Below are positions 27,218-35,844 of a stretch of 64,000 bases of DNA, one piece after another. The notes beneath the pieces are model-generated. The model saw only the letters and a program-made list of their open reading frames with translations. It was not told the DNA's origin and searched no databases. Numbering within the stretch: the first letter of the stretch is position 1; each line of letters opens with the position of its first letter. The position numbers and the translations under genes are program-made. This stretch comes from Micromonospora sp. WMMA1363. Lineage in GTDB: Bacteria; Actinomycetota; Actinomycetes; Mycobacteriales; Micromonosporaceae. The DNA lies in the NCBI RefSeq assembly GCF_030345795.1, contig NZ_JAUALB010000001.1, forward strand, positions 4,146,001 to 4,210,000, in the 5' to 3' direction.

Positions 27218-28138
27218 TCAGGCGGGGAGGGGGGTCAGGCGGGTGCGGGGGCCGGCGCGTAGGACGCCGGAGGGGAGGCGCGTACCGGTCAGCGCCTCGG
27301 CCAGTTCGGCGGCCTCGATCAGGGCGGCCAGGTCGATACCGGTGTCGATACCCATGTCGTGCAACATGTGCACCGCCTCCTCGGTGGCCAGGTTGCCGCT
27401 GGCACCCGGCGCGTACGGACAACCGCCGAGGCCGCCGACACTGGCGTCGAACTCGGTGACACCCAGTTCCAGGGCGGTCAACATGTTGGCCAGGGCGGCG
27501 CCCCGGGTGTTGTGGAAGTGCAGCAGCACCGGGATGTGGGCGTTCCGGTCGCGTACGGCGGTGAGCAACTCACGGACCCGCCGCGGGGTACCCATGCCCG
27601 TGGTGTCGCCGAACGCCACCCGGTCCGCCCCGTCACGGACCACCCGGTCGACGATGCCCGCCACCCGGGCCGGGTCGACGTCCCCCTCGTACGGGCAGCC
27701 GAAGCTCGTCGCGATGATGACCTCGGCCCGCGCGCCGGCACCGTGCAGCAGGTCGATCAGTTCGGCAATGTCGTCGAGTGACTCGTCGGTCGAACGGTTG
27801 ACGTTGCGCCGGTTGTGCGTGTCGCTGGCCGAAACCACCACCTCGATCTCGGTGAACCCGGCGGCCAGGGCCCGCTGGGCACCCCGCAGGTTGGGGACGA
27901 GCGCCGAGTAGCGCACCCCGTCGACCCGCTCCGCCCGCTGCCACACCTCGTCGGCGTCGGCCATCTGCGGGATCGCCTTCGGGTGTACGAACGACACCGC
28001 CTCGATCCGTCGGACGCCGGTGTGCGACAACGCATCCAACAACCGCACCTTGGCGTCGGTCGGGATCGGCTCCTCGTTCTGGAGCCCATCCCGCGGTCCA
28101 ACCTCCCGGATGGACGCAAAATCCGGCATTTCTGCCAT
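27218..28138 (-). CDS. Hydroxymethylglutaryl-CoA lyase
   Basis: 306 aa TIM-barrel lyase splitting HMG-CoA to acetoacetate and acetyl-CoA, the last step of leucine degradation. Seen are the start EVGPRDGLQNE, the metal-binding HFHNTRG, and the active-site loop SVGGLGGCPYAPGASGN with its catalytic Cys. The ATG at 28138 follows GAGGTG. It lies 147 bp downstream of the biotin carboxylase and 280 bp upstream of the carboxyltransferase on the same strand. Length and motifs are fully standard. Confidence 0.95.
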   Translation of the reverse strand: MAEMPDFASIREVGPRDGLQNEEPIPTDAKVRLLDALSHTGVRRIEAVSFVHPKAIPQMADADEVWQRAERVDGVRYSALVPNLRGAQRALAAGFTEIEVVVSASDTHNRRNVNRSTDESLDDIAELIDLLHGAGARAEVIIATSFGCPYEGDVDPARVAGIVDRVVRDGADRVAFGDTTGMGTPRRVRELLTAVRDRNAHIPVLLHFHNTRGAALANMLTALELGVTEFDASVGGLGGCPYAPGASGNLATEEAVHMLHDMGIDTGIDLAALIEAAELAEALTGTRLPSGVLRAGPRTRLTPLPA

Positions 28139-28284
28139 AAAGAGTCACCTCGCTGTGACACGCACCGACCCTGACTCCCCCAGCATGTCACCCACCCGAA
28201 CCGGGACAGAGTTGATCAAGGAGTTGCCGGCGGCGTATCACACGGATGGACCGCCGACACATGATCAACAGGCCCGAGGCGCGA

Positions 28285-29622
28285 TCAGCGCATCCGGGAG
28301 ACGATGCCGGTGTCGTACTCGCCTGCCTGGAACTCCTGGTTCTCCAGCAGCTCGGCGAAGAACGCCAGGTTGTTCTTCGGGCCGGCGAGCTGAAACTCCG
28401 CCACCGCCGAGCGGGCGCGGTCAAGCGCCTCAGCGCGATCCTTGCCGCTGACGACGAGCTTGGCCATCAGGCTGTCATAGAACGGGGTGACCGTGTTGCC
28501 CGCCACATACCCGGAGTCGACCCGGACGCCCTCACCGGTCGGCTCCACCCAGGTCGTGATCGAGCCCGGACCGGGGAGGAAGCGCTTCGGGTCCTCGGCG
28601 TTGATCCGCAACTCGATCGCGTGCCCGCGCGGCGTAAGCGCGTCCGGGTCGAAGGTCGGCGCCAACCCGGCCGCCACCCGCAGCTGCTCCTCGACCAGGT
28701 CGATTCCGTAGACCAGCTCGGTCACCGGGTGCTCCACCTGGAGCCGGGTGTTCATCTCCAGGAAGAAGAACTCCCCGGTGGTGGGGTCGAGCAGGCACTC
28801 GACCGTCCCCGCGTTGCGGTATTTCACCGCCTCGCCGGCTCGCACGGCCGCCGCCAGGAAACGCGACCGCAGCTCCGGCGAGACGGCCGGGGACGGGGAC
28901 TCCTCGACCAACTTCTGGTTGCGCCGCTGCACCGAGCACTCCCGCTCGCCGAGGGCCACCACCCGGCCGTCGGCGAGACCGAGGATCTGCACCTCGACGT
29001 GGCGCACCCGGGGGAAGTACCGCTCGATCAGGACCGAGCCGTCGCCGAACATCCGCTCGGCGAACGAGCGCACCTTGTCGTACTCGGTGCGCATCGCCGC
29101 CTCGTCGGTGGCCACGCCCATACCCATCCCGCCGCCACCGGCCGCGGCCTTGACCATCACCGGGTAACCGATCTCCGCCGCGGCGGCGACCGCTTCGTCC
29201 AGGTCGGCCGCCGGGTCGGTGGTGCCCGGCGCGACCGGCACCCCGGCCGCCGCCATCAGGTTCCGGGCGTTGATCTTGTCACCCATCGCGTCGATCGCGT
29301 CCGCGCGGGGCCCGACCCAGATCAGGCCGCCGGCCTCGACGGCACGCGCGAACTCCGCGTTCTCCGACAGGAAGCCGTAGCCAGGGTGGATCGCCTGCGC
29401 GCCGGTCGACCTGGCAGCGGCCAGGATGGCCTCGGCGTTGCGGTAGCTCTGCGCCGGGCTGGCCGGGCCCACGCAGACCGCCTCGTCGGCCTCGGTGACG
29501 AACGGCAGGCCGGCGTCGACCTCCGAGTGCACCGCGATCGCGCGGACGCCGAGCCGCTTCGCGGTACGGATGATCCGACGGGCGATCTCACCCCGATTGG
29601 CGACCAACAGCGACTCGATCAT
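28285..29622 (-). CDS. Biotin carboxylase subunit without a biotin-carrier domain
   Basis: 445 aa, ATP-grasp biotin carboxylase: VANRGEIARRIIRTA at the start, HPGYGFLSENAEFA, the Gly-rich KAAAGGGGMGMG ATP lid, EMNTRLQVEHPVTE with catalytic residues, and the C-terminal FYDSLMAKLVV. It stops at 445 residues; methylcrotonyl/acyl-CoA carboxylase alpha chains of actinobacteria usually continue to about 600-670 aa with a BCCP domain and its MKM lysine. No MKM motif follows in any frame of the 147-bp gap. A separate BCCP must be supplied from elsewhere. The ATG at 29622 has GGAGG four bases upstream. Confidence 0.93.
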   Translation of the reverse strand: MIESLLVANRGEIARRIIRTAKRLGVRAIAVHSEVDAGLPFVTEADEAVCVGPASPAQSYRNAEAILAAARSTGAQAIHPGYGFLSENAEFARAVEAGGLIWVGPRADAIDAMGDKINARNLMAAAGVPVAPGTTDPAADLDEAVAAAAEIGYPVMVKAAAGGGGMGMGVATDEAAMRTEYDKVRSFAERMFGDGSVLIERYFPRVRHVEVQILGLADGRVVALGERECSVQRRNQKLVEESPSPAVSPELRSRFLAAAVRAGEAVKYRNAGTVECLLDPTTGEFFFLEMNTRLQVEHPVTELVYGIDLVEEQLRVAAGLAPTFDPDALTPRGHAIELRINAEDPKRFLPGPGSITTWVEPTGEGVRVDSGYVAGNTVTPFYDSLMAKLVVSGKDRAEALDRARSAVAEFQLAGPKNNLAFFAELLENQEFQAGEYDTGIVSRMR

Positions 29623-29760
29623 TTTTCCTCCAGCGTCCGGGGGTGTCGAACGGACGCTAGCGAACCACGCCGCCCCGGTTACCCACGAGTCGGTGCAACA
29701 AGAGCCGTTCTCAAGGCCTCCGGTAGACCTGACCAAGGCCCCGGTCAGCACGGGGCACGC

Positions 29761-30390
29761 TCAGGGGGCGGTGGACGCCAGCAGGGCGGCCACCGTCGCG
29801 CCGCGCAGCAGCTCGGCCCGACGCCGCCGGTCCACCTCGCCGCCGAGGAACGGGGTCGAGTTCATCAGGCCGAACGCCGCGTGGGCGAGCACCCGCGCCT
29901 CACCGTCGGGCATGCCCGGGTGCAGCGCGGTGAGCACGGTCACCCACTCCTCGACGTAGAGCCGCTGGAGCCGGCGGATCCGGCGGCGCGGCTCGTCCGG
30001 TAGCCGATCCAGCTCGTGCAGGTGAAGGGCGATCACGGCCGGATTGGCCAGCGCGAAGTCGACGTGAAAGTCGATCAGCGACTCCAGTGCGGCACGCGGG
30101 TCATCCGGGTGGCCGGCCGACCGCTCCCGGCCGCCGGCGAGCAGCCCTTCACTCACCGGGATCAGCGCGGCCACCAACATCGCCTCCTTGCCGGCGAAAT
30201 GATGGTAGAGCGCGGGACCGGTGACCCCGGCGGCCGCGCCGATGTCGTCCATCGAGACGCCGTGGTAGCCGCGGGCAGCGAACAGCCCGACCGCGATCTC
30301 CAGGATCTCGTCTTTTCGGGACCGGCGCCGGGGCGTGCCTGTGCCCGTGCCGCCGCTCGTCGCGCCCCGCGCCTGGTGCTCCACCGTCAC
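29761..30390 (-). CDS. TetR-family transcriptional regulator
   Basis: About 209 aa. The N-terminal TetR HTH (KDEILEIAVGLFAARGYHGV, then MDDIGAAAGVTGPALYHHFAGKE) is intact, followed by an all-helical ligand domain of usual size. It heads the acyl-CoA carboxylase/HMG-CoA lyase operon, 138 bp upstream of the biotin carboxylase, and probably controls it in response to a CoA intermediate. The GTG at 30390 is a guess: no strong ribosome site is seen, and TTG (30417) or another GTG (30384) is possible. The first 25 residues are disordered. Confidence 0.88.
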   Translation of the reverse strand: MTVEHQARGATSGGTGTGTPRRRSRKDEILEIAVGLFAARGYHGVSMDDIGAAAGVTGPALYHHFAGKEAMLVAALIPVSEGLLAGGRERSAGHPDDPRAALESLIDFHVDFALANPAVIALHLHELDRLPDEPRRRIRRLQRLYVEEWVTVLTALHPGMPDGEARVLAHAAFGLMNSTPFLGGEVDRRRRAELLRGATVAALLASTAP

Positions 30391-30588
30391 CGGGCAAGAG
30401 TAGACGGCAGGCGGCAACCGGTACAGGCGCGGTTACCGGCCGTTGGCACGGCGAACCCTCAATCATTTTATGGATGTCAATACATTCCGTGCGTCGCGAC
30501 CAGCCAGCAGATCCATTATTGTCGATTCGATGACTAGCCTTCTCCCATCGGCGCCGGATCCGGTCACTTCGAACGAGGAGAGACACCC

Positions 30589-31818
30589 ATGACCACACCA
30601 CGCGCACGGAGCCGGGCGCTCGTGCTCGCGCTGGCAGCCGCCCTGACCACGGCGCTGGCTCCGGGCGGAACCGCCTCCGCCGTCACGACCGCCACCGAGG
30701 GCGCCATCCGGCACGCCGGCGCGGCCGACGCCGTACCGGACAGCTACCTCGTCGTCCTGCGCGGACCAGTGCCGCACGTAGGGATGGACGCCGTCGCCGA
30801 GGTAGCCGGGGTCGCGGACCGGATGCGGACCCGCTACGGCGGAACCATCGGCCACATCTACGGCAGCGCCCTGACCGGATTCGAGGTACGCCTCAACGCG
30901 CGGGCCGCCCGCCGCCTCGCCGGGGATCCGGCGGTGGCCTACGTGGAGCAGAACCGGATGCTCCCGTTGATCGGACCCGGCGTGCAGCTCGACCCGCCCT
31001 CCTGGGGTCTGGACCGGATCGACCGGCGCCACCTGCCACTGGACGACGAGTACGCCTACCCCAACACCGCGGACAACGTGCACGCCTACATCCTGGACAC
31101 CGGGATCCGGGCCACCCACGGGGATTTCGGGGCCCGGGTGACCGGCGGGGTCGATCTGGTCGACGGCGCGCTCCCGGCGGACGACTGCAACGGCCACGGC
31201 ACGCACCTCGCCGGCACCGTGGGCGGCAGCAGGCACGGGGTGGCCAAGGAGGTTTCGCTACATCCGGTCCGGGTGCTCAGTTGTACCGGCAGCGGCAGCT
31301 ACGCGACCGTGATCGCCGGCGTGGACTGGGTCACCCGGAACGCGGTCCGGCCGGCCGTGGCGCTGATGGCACTCGGCGGTGCCGCCAACTCGACCCTGGA
31401 CGCCGCGGTGACCAACTCGATCGCCTCGGGCATCACCTACACCGTGGCGGCGGGCAGCTCGAACGGGAACGCCTGCAACCACTCCCCCGCGCGGGTGCCC
31501 GCTGCGCTGACCGCAGCCGGCACCACCTCCACCGACGCCCGGATGACGAGCAACAACCACGGCAGTTGCCTTGATCTCTACGCCCCCGGCGCGGGCATCA
31601 CCTCCACCTGGTACACCAGCGACACCGCGACCATCACCATCAGCGGCAGTTCGATGGCCGCCGCGCACGTGGCGGGCTGCGCCGCGCTCGCGTTGTCGGC
31701 CCACCCGACCTGGTCGCCGACCCAGGTGGCGTGCTACCTGACGGGCCGGGCGACGGTCAACGTGGTCACCGGGGTGCCGGCCGGCACGCCGAACCGGCTG
31801 CTCTACTGCGGCTCCTGA
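30589..31818 (+). CDS. Secreted S8 subtilase paralogue with altered oxyanion hole
   Basis: 409 aa. A signal peptide (about 1-31), I9-like propeptide (about 50-122) and S8 domain share the layout of the 10.2-kb protease, but the P domain is missing. Asp170 (ILDTGI), His203 (NGHGTH) and Ser355 (ISGSSMAAAH) remain. The oxyanion Asn (AAGN in the paralogue) is Ser290 (VAAGSSNGN), the SLGG substrate strand is ALGG, and the Pro after the catalytic Ser is Ala. It may be a slow enzyme or a binding protein. GAGGAGA precedes the ATG, and AT-rich DNA lies upstream. Confidence 0.9.
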   Translation: MTTPRARSRALVLALAAALTTALAPGGTASAVTTATEGAIRHAGAADAVPDSYLVVLRGPVPHVGMDAVAEVAGVADRMRTRYGGTIGHIYGSALTGFEVRLNARAARRLAGDPAVAYVEQNRMLPLIGPGVQLDPPSWGLDRIDRRHLPLDDEYAYPNTADNVHAYILDTGIRATHGDFGARVTGGVDLVDGALPADDCNGHGTHLAGTVGGSRHGVAKEVSLHPVRVLSCTGSGSYATVIAGVDWVTRNAVRPAVALMALGGAANSTLDAAVTNSIASGITYTVAAGSSNGNACNHSPARVPAALTAAGTTSTDARMTSNNHGSCLDLYAPGAGITSTWYTSDTATITISGSSMAAAHVAGCAALALSAHPTWSPTQVACYLTGRATVNVVTGVPAGTPNRLLYCGS

Positions 31819-31826
31819 TCCCGCTC

Positions 31827-31849
31827 GGCACCCGCCGGCCGTGGGTGCC
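31827..31849 (+). terminator. Short hairpin after the second subtilase
   Basis: GGCACCC (31827-31833) pairs with GGGTGCC (31843-31849) around a 9-nt loop, 9 bp past the stop codon. Confidence 0.5.
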
Positions 31850-32048
31850 TCCCCCGTCGCGTGTCGCCCACGCTGGGGTTCCATCGAGGACATCCGACCG
31901 TGCCGGGGTCAACGGCCCGGGACCCGAGAGTGTCACACGCGGCCGTGGCGCCGAGCGGAAGCCCCGCGCCCGCCGGGTCGGCCGGCTGCCCGCGCACCCG
32001 GAAGGGCCGGCCGGTGCGGACGGAACCGGGGCGCGGCCGGCGATGTGG

Positions 32049-32951
32049 TCAGCCGCCCAGGCCGCCGGGCTGGTCACCCTTGACCACGGGGGCACGGACC
32101 AGGTTGCCCCACTCGGTCCACGAGCCGTCGTAGTTGCGCACCTGCGGGTACCCAAGCAGGTGCCGCAGCACGAACCAGGTGTGACTGGACCGCTCGCCGA
32201 TCCGGCAGTACGCCACGATGTCGTCGTCCGGGCTCAGCCCGAGCTGGTCGGCGTAGATCGCCCGCAGTTCGGCCGGCGCCTTGAAGGTGCCGTCGTCGTT
32301 CGCCGCCGACTTCCACGGCTTGTTCACCGCGCCGGGGATGTGCCCGCCGCGCAGCGCGCCCTCCTGCGGGTAGTCGGGCATGTGCAGCATCTCGCTGGTG
32401 TACTCACCCGGCGACCGCACGTCGACCAGTGGCCGGCCGGCGACGACGTGCGACATCACCTGCTCGCGGTACGCGCGGATCGGTGTGTCGTCGCGCCGCG
32501 GCACCGGGTAGTCGGCGCGCGGCCGGGCCGGCCTGTCCCGGGTCAGCTCCCGCCCCTCGGCGATCCACTTCTGCCGGCCGCCGTCGAGCAGCCGCACGTC
32601 CCGGTGGCCGAACAGGGAGAAGACCCAGAGCGCGTACGCCGCCCACCAGTTGAAGTTGTCGCCGTAGAAGACGACTGTGTCGTCGCGGCCGATGCCCTTG
32701 GCGGCGCACAGCTCGGCGAAGCTCTCCGCGTCGAGGTAGTCGCGGGTGACCTGGTCGTTCAGCTCGGTGTGCCAGTCCACCTTGACGGCGCCGGGAATGT
32801 GCCCGGTGCCGTAGAGCAGCACATCCTCGTCGGACTCGACGACGACCAGGCCCTCGTCGTTCAGGTGCTCGGCGAGCCACCCGGTGGTGACCAGCCGCTG
32901 TGGGTCCGCGTAGGACTGGAGTCGGGGATCGGGATCGCTCGGCACAGACAT
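32049..32951 (-). CDS. Thiosulfate/3-mercaptopyruvate sulfurtransferase (two rhodanese domains)
   Basis: 300 aa. The first rhodanese domain (about 20-155) lacks a catalytic Cys at the usual place ([14 protein letters not shown]); the second (about 175-290) carries the active Cys in [14 protein letters not shown], the CRxGxR loop of thiosulfate-type enzymes. It resembles mycobacterial CysA2/SseA. The enzyme moves sulfane sulfur to cyanide or thiols. The start at 32951 ([11 protein letters not shown]) has GGGG upstream; longer frames would run into the divergent remnant. It appears monocistronic. Confidence 0.92.
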   Translation of the reverse strand: MSVPSDPDPRLQSYADPQRLVTTGWLAEHLNDEGLVVVESDEDVLLYGTGHIPGAVKVDWHTELNDQVTRDYLDAESFAELCAAKGIGRDDTVVFYGDNFNWWAAYALWVFSLFGHRDVRLLDGGRQKWIAEGRELTRDRPARPRADYPVPRRDDTPIRAYREQVMSHVVAGRPLVDVRSPGEYTSEMLHMPDYPQEGALRGGHIPGAVNKPWKSAANDDGTFKAPAELRAIYADQLGLSPDDDIVAYCRIGERSSHTWFVLRHLLGYPQVRNYDGSWTEWGNLVRAPVVKGDQPGGLGG

Positions 32952-33007
32952 GATCCCCAAGGTACGCCCGAACCCGGTCCGGCAATCGGTCTGCCGAGAA
33001 TCCGCGC

Positions 33008-33124
33008 TCAGGCACGCCGGTGCACCAGCCGGCCCGCGACCACGGTGACCAGACAGGAACCGTCGTTGCCGAACACGGCCGCGTTGGCCCGCCCGCCGCT
33101 GACCAGTTCCGGCGGCCGGTTCGG
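33008..33124 (-). pseudogene. Possible C-terminal remnant of an amidohydrolase
   Basis: A 38-codon stretch reads [18 protein letters not shown], then [13 protein letters not shown] and a stop, resembling the last strands of amidohydrolase/deaminase proteins (final GRxVHRR edge). It has no start codon; upstream the frame breaks into the SGNH hydrolase end. It seems a decayed gene tail. The assignment is tentative. Confidence 0.35.
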
Positions 33125-33172
33125 CGTCGAGGGTGGTCCGCACCAGCGGGGCGGTGTGCAGGGTGAGCACGG

Positions 33173-33943
33173 TCAGTTGGGGGTGACCGGCCCCAGCACC
33201 GGGCGCTTCGCGGTGATGAGGTCCCCGGACGAGCGGCCGGTGAGCCTGCGCTTGATCCACGGAGCCAGGTGCTGGCCGGCCCAGCGCAGGTCGGCTGCCC
33301 GGGCGGCCAGCCACGGGGTCGGCGCGGGGCGGGGCGGCACGATCAGCCACTCCTCGTCGCAGCCGACGCCGAGCGCGGTGAGCACCTGCGCGGCGACCCG
33401 CCGGTGCCCGGCCGCCGACAGGTGCAGGCGGTCGGTGCTCCACAGCATCGGGTTGAGGTAGGTGTCGTCGGCGTACAGGTCAACCAATAGCGCGCCGTGC
33501 CGCTCGGCGACCTCGCCGACCGCCTGGGTGAGCAGGGCCATCCTGGGGGCCACCAGGCGCTGCCCGGGAAGCCGGGCCATCACGTCGGCGAACCTGAACA
33601 GAATCACGTCGGCGCCGCCGGCCCGCAGCTCGCCGACCACGGTGTCGAAGCGCGGCACGAAGGTGTCCGCGTCGAAGGTGCGGCGCAGCACGTCATTGCC
33701 GCCGGCCGCGAAGCTGATCAGGTCGGGCTTCATGTCCAGGGCGGCCGGCACCTGCTCGGCCACGATGTTGGGGAACAGCCGGCCCCGGATCGCCAGGTTG
33801 GCGTACCCGAAGTCGGGACCGGCCTCGGCGGCGAGCCGGCTGGCGACCAGATCAGCCCAGCCGCGGTAGGTGCCGTCCGGATACGCGTCGTCCATGCCCT
33901 CGGTGAAGCTGTCTCCCACCGCCACATAGCTGCCCCAGCGCAC
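33173..33943 (-). CDS. SGNH/GDSL-family hydrolase
   Basis: 256 aa esterase/lipase-type hydrolase without signal peptide. Block I is AVGDSFTEG with nucleophile Ser12, block III is [12 protein letters not shown] (Gly, Asn), and block V is [12 protein letters not shown] with Asp and His of the catalytic triad. The fold is complete, followed by a basic C-terminal extension of about 45 residues ([20 protein letters not shown]) that could associate with the membrane. The substrate is unknown. It stands alone on the minus strand. Confidence 0.9.
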   Translation of the reverse strand: MRWGSYVAVGDSFTEGMDDAYPDGTYRGWADLVASRLAAEAGPDFGYANLAIRGRLFPNIVAEQVPAALDMKPDLISFAAGGNDVLRRTFDADTFVPRFDTVVGELRAGGADVILFRFADVMARLPGQRLVAPRMALLTQAVGEVAERHGALLVDLYADDTYLNPMLWSTDRLHLSAAGHRRVAAQVLTALGVGCDEEWLIVPPRPAPTPWLAARAADLRWAGQHLAPWIKRRLTGRSSGDLITAKRPVLGPVTPN

Positions 33944-34108
33944 TGCGCCTCCCTCTGGCGACCCGGCAGAGTTGCGACCATCAGTTTGTCACCACGCCCG
34001 GTGGCGCAGCTCCACCCCGACGGGCGACGTGGCGGAGGTCATCGCCGCCCACCCGGCGACAGGGGCCGGACGAGCTGTTCGCGCTCGTCCGGCCGCTGTC
34101 GGCATCGA

Positions 34109-35658
34109 CTACTCGTAGCAGTCCTGGTCGGCGTACTGCAGGGCGACGGAGGACACCTTGTCGTCCTTGATCGCGATCCGGTAGACCGCGTCCGGGTTAC
34201 CCGGCACCGGAACGACCCCGCGAGCGTTGTCACCGGCGGCCGGCGTCCAGCTCGGGTACGACTGGACCACGCTCTGGCGGGACGAGCCCACCCCGATCCC
34301 GTCGACCGTCTGAACACCCGACGACGGCACGATCGAGGCAACGCCCAGACGGGTCGAGAACCAGACGGTGCCCCCTTCGCCCGTCAGCTCGGCACGGGCA
34401 GGACAAGCCTCGCCGGCCGGACCAGCGCCCTCGATGTCCTTGATCATGCCACTGGCTCGCGCCTCCTCCTTCGACATGCCCAGCTTGAGCGCCCCAAGAC
34501 CGTCGGGACCCAGCCTCAGCGCCGGCTTGCCGGGCGGGGTGGCGGGGTCGTAGGCCAGCAGTTTCGTGTCCCGCACGGTGGCCGGCTCGGCGACCGCGCC
34601 GAGGGTCTTGAAGTCGCTGCCCAGCACGGTGATGCCGGTCGCCCGCTTGACCAGCACCTTGTTGTCGGCGGTGAACAGGACGCTGTGGATGTCGCCCCCA
34701 CCCGGAAGGTCGACGACCTTGCTGGTGGCGGTGTCGACCACCGCGAAGCTGTCGTCGCGGTGCGGCGGGTCGGTGCCCTCCCGGCCCACCGACACGTACC
34801 GGCCGTCCAACGACACGCTCTGCGCCTCCCAGCCGCCCCAGTGCTCGGCCTCGGGCTGGGGCGGCGTGTAGGAGTACTGCCGCGACTTCGTCCCGTTCGT
34901 CACGTACGGCTTGCCGTCCGCCACACCCGCCAGCCAGGTGCCGTCGGCGGACCAGCAGGAGTAGGCGTTCCTGCCCAGGTCACCCTCGACCGGCTTGCCG
35001 GCCACCAGGTCGAACAGCAGCGGCTCCCCGCTCTTCCGGTGGGCCATCAGCCGGTCGCCTCCCTGCCACAGCAAGCTGTGCGTACCGAGACAGTTGATCT
35101 GCTTGGCCAGGGTCCGCTGCCCGGTGCCGTCGATCGACGACGTGACGAGGGTGCCGGACGTCCGGTCGTCGCCGTCGTCCCGCACCCACGCCAACCGCTT
35201 CCCGTCCGGCGACACGGTGATGCTGTTGCTCGTACAGGCCCCCTCGTCGAAGGAGATCTGGTGGACCATCCGCTCCGAGCCGCCCCGGACGGCGTGGATC
35301 CGAGCCTTGTTGGACCTGATCTCGAGGTAGTACCGGGTGCGGCAAGGACGGAGATCGACTTCGCGGGGGAATTGGTCGGCTCGACGGTCGGGTCCGGGGT
35401 CGGGGTGACCTCGACCTGCGGCGCGGTGACGGTGGCCGACGGGCTGGCCGGCTGTGGTGCGGGCCCCTGCCCGTCGGGTCGGATGGCCAGGGCGGTGCCG
35501 GTCGCGGCGGCGATCATCACCAGGGCTGCGGCCGAGGTAGCGATGGCCCGCTGGATACCGAGCTGGCGAGACGTACGCAGCGCCCGGTCCCGCAGGTCGA
35601 CCGGGGTAACCTCGCCGGCCAGATCGGCCAGGTCGAACCGGAACCGGTCCTCGTTCAT
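34109..35658 (-). pseudogene. Membrane-anchored beta-propeller protein, frameshifted (sigma-factor partner)
   Basis: The ATG at 35658 opens a frame with MNEDRFRFDLADLAGEV, a TM helix at about 39-60 and a Pro/Thr-rich linker, but this frame leaves the family near codon 104. From about 35344 the next frame continues with RTRYYLEI and a 400-residue WD/TolB-like propeller (SITVSPDGKRLAWVRDDG, DGRYVSVG). The paralogue at 40.39 kb keeps both parts in one frame. A single-base loss near 35344 explains it; sequencing error is possible. The start overlaps the stop of the sigma-gene tail (ATGA), so it was the sigma factor's downstream partner, plausibly an anti-sigma-like sensor. Confidence 0.8.
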
Positions 35659-35750
35659 CGGGCACTCCCTTCCATGACATAGAGCTCGGCGAGTTCCGGA
35701 GCAACGGCGCGTAGCTTCGCCAGCGCCCTCGAGGTCTGACTCTTGACGGT
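35655..35750 (-). pseudogene. C-terminal fragment of a split SigE-family sigma factor
   Basis: Thirty-one codons read TVKSQTSRALAKLRAVAPE, LAEL and a short tail before the stop that overlaps the propeller ATG. This is the standard end of SigE-type ECF sigma factors (after GVTVGT). The preceding 146 residues lie 4 kb away at 39784-40221. There is no start codon of its own, so it is a severed fragment. Confidence 0.88.
35747..35750. repeat. Left copy of the 4-bp CGGT duplication flanking the cassette
   Basis: CGGT here and at 39783-39786 is the sigma-gene sequence present at both junctions; one copy suffices to rebuild the frame GT-VKSQT. Confidence 0.6.
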
Positions 35751-35808
35751 AGTCAAGCGTTGGTAGAAGCCAGTGTGATCGGGCGCTGAAATCCGACACT
35801 CGGCCTCC

Positions 35809-35829
35809 TTACTGTCAGAGTGACAATAA
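35809..35829 (+). promoter_or_regulatory. Operator for the cassette regulator
   Basis: TTACTGTCA and TGACAATAA are 9-bp inverted arms (one mismatch) around a 3-bp spacer, ending 15 bp before the regulator ATG. Position and symmetry suggest autoregulation by the NrtR-like protein; this is inferred. Confidence 0.65.
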
Positions 35830-35844
35830 GGCTATGGTCGATTC

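Noticed and set aside
28246..30003. Plus-strand open frame across the biotin carboxylase
   Set aside because: His/Arg-rich shadow; the minus strand carries all BC motifs.
35738..35760. TTGAC/GTCAA inverted repeat at the left cassette junction as a terminal repeat
   Set aside because: It spans the junction into sigma-gene sequence and has no partner at the right end, so it is probably coincidence.
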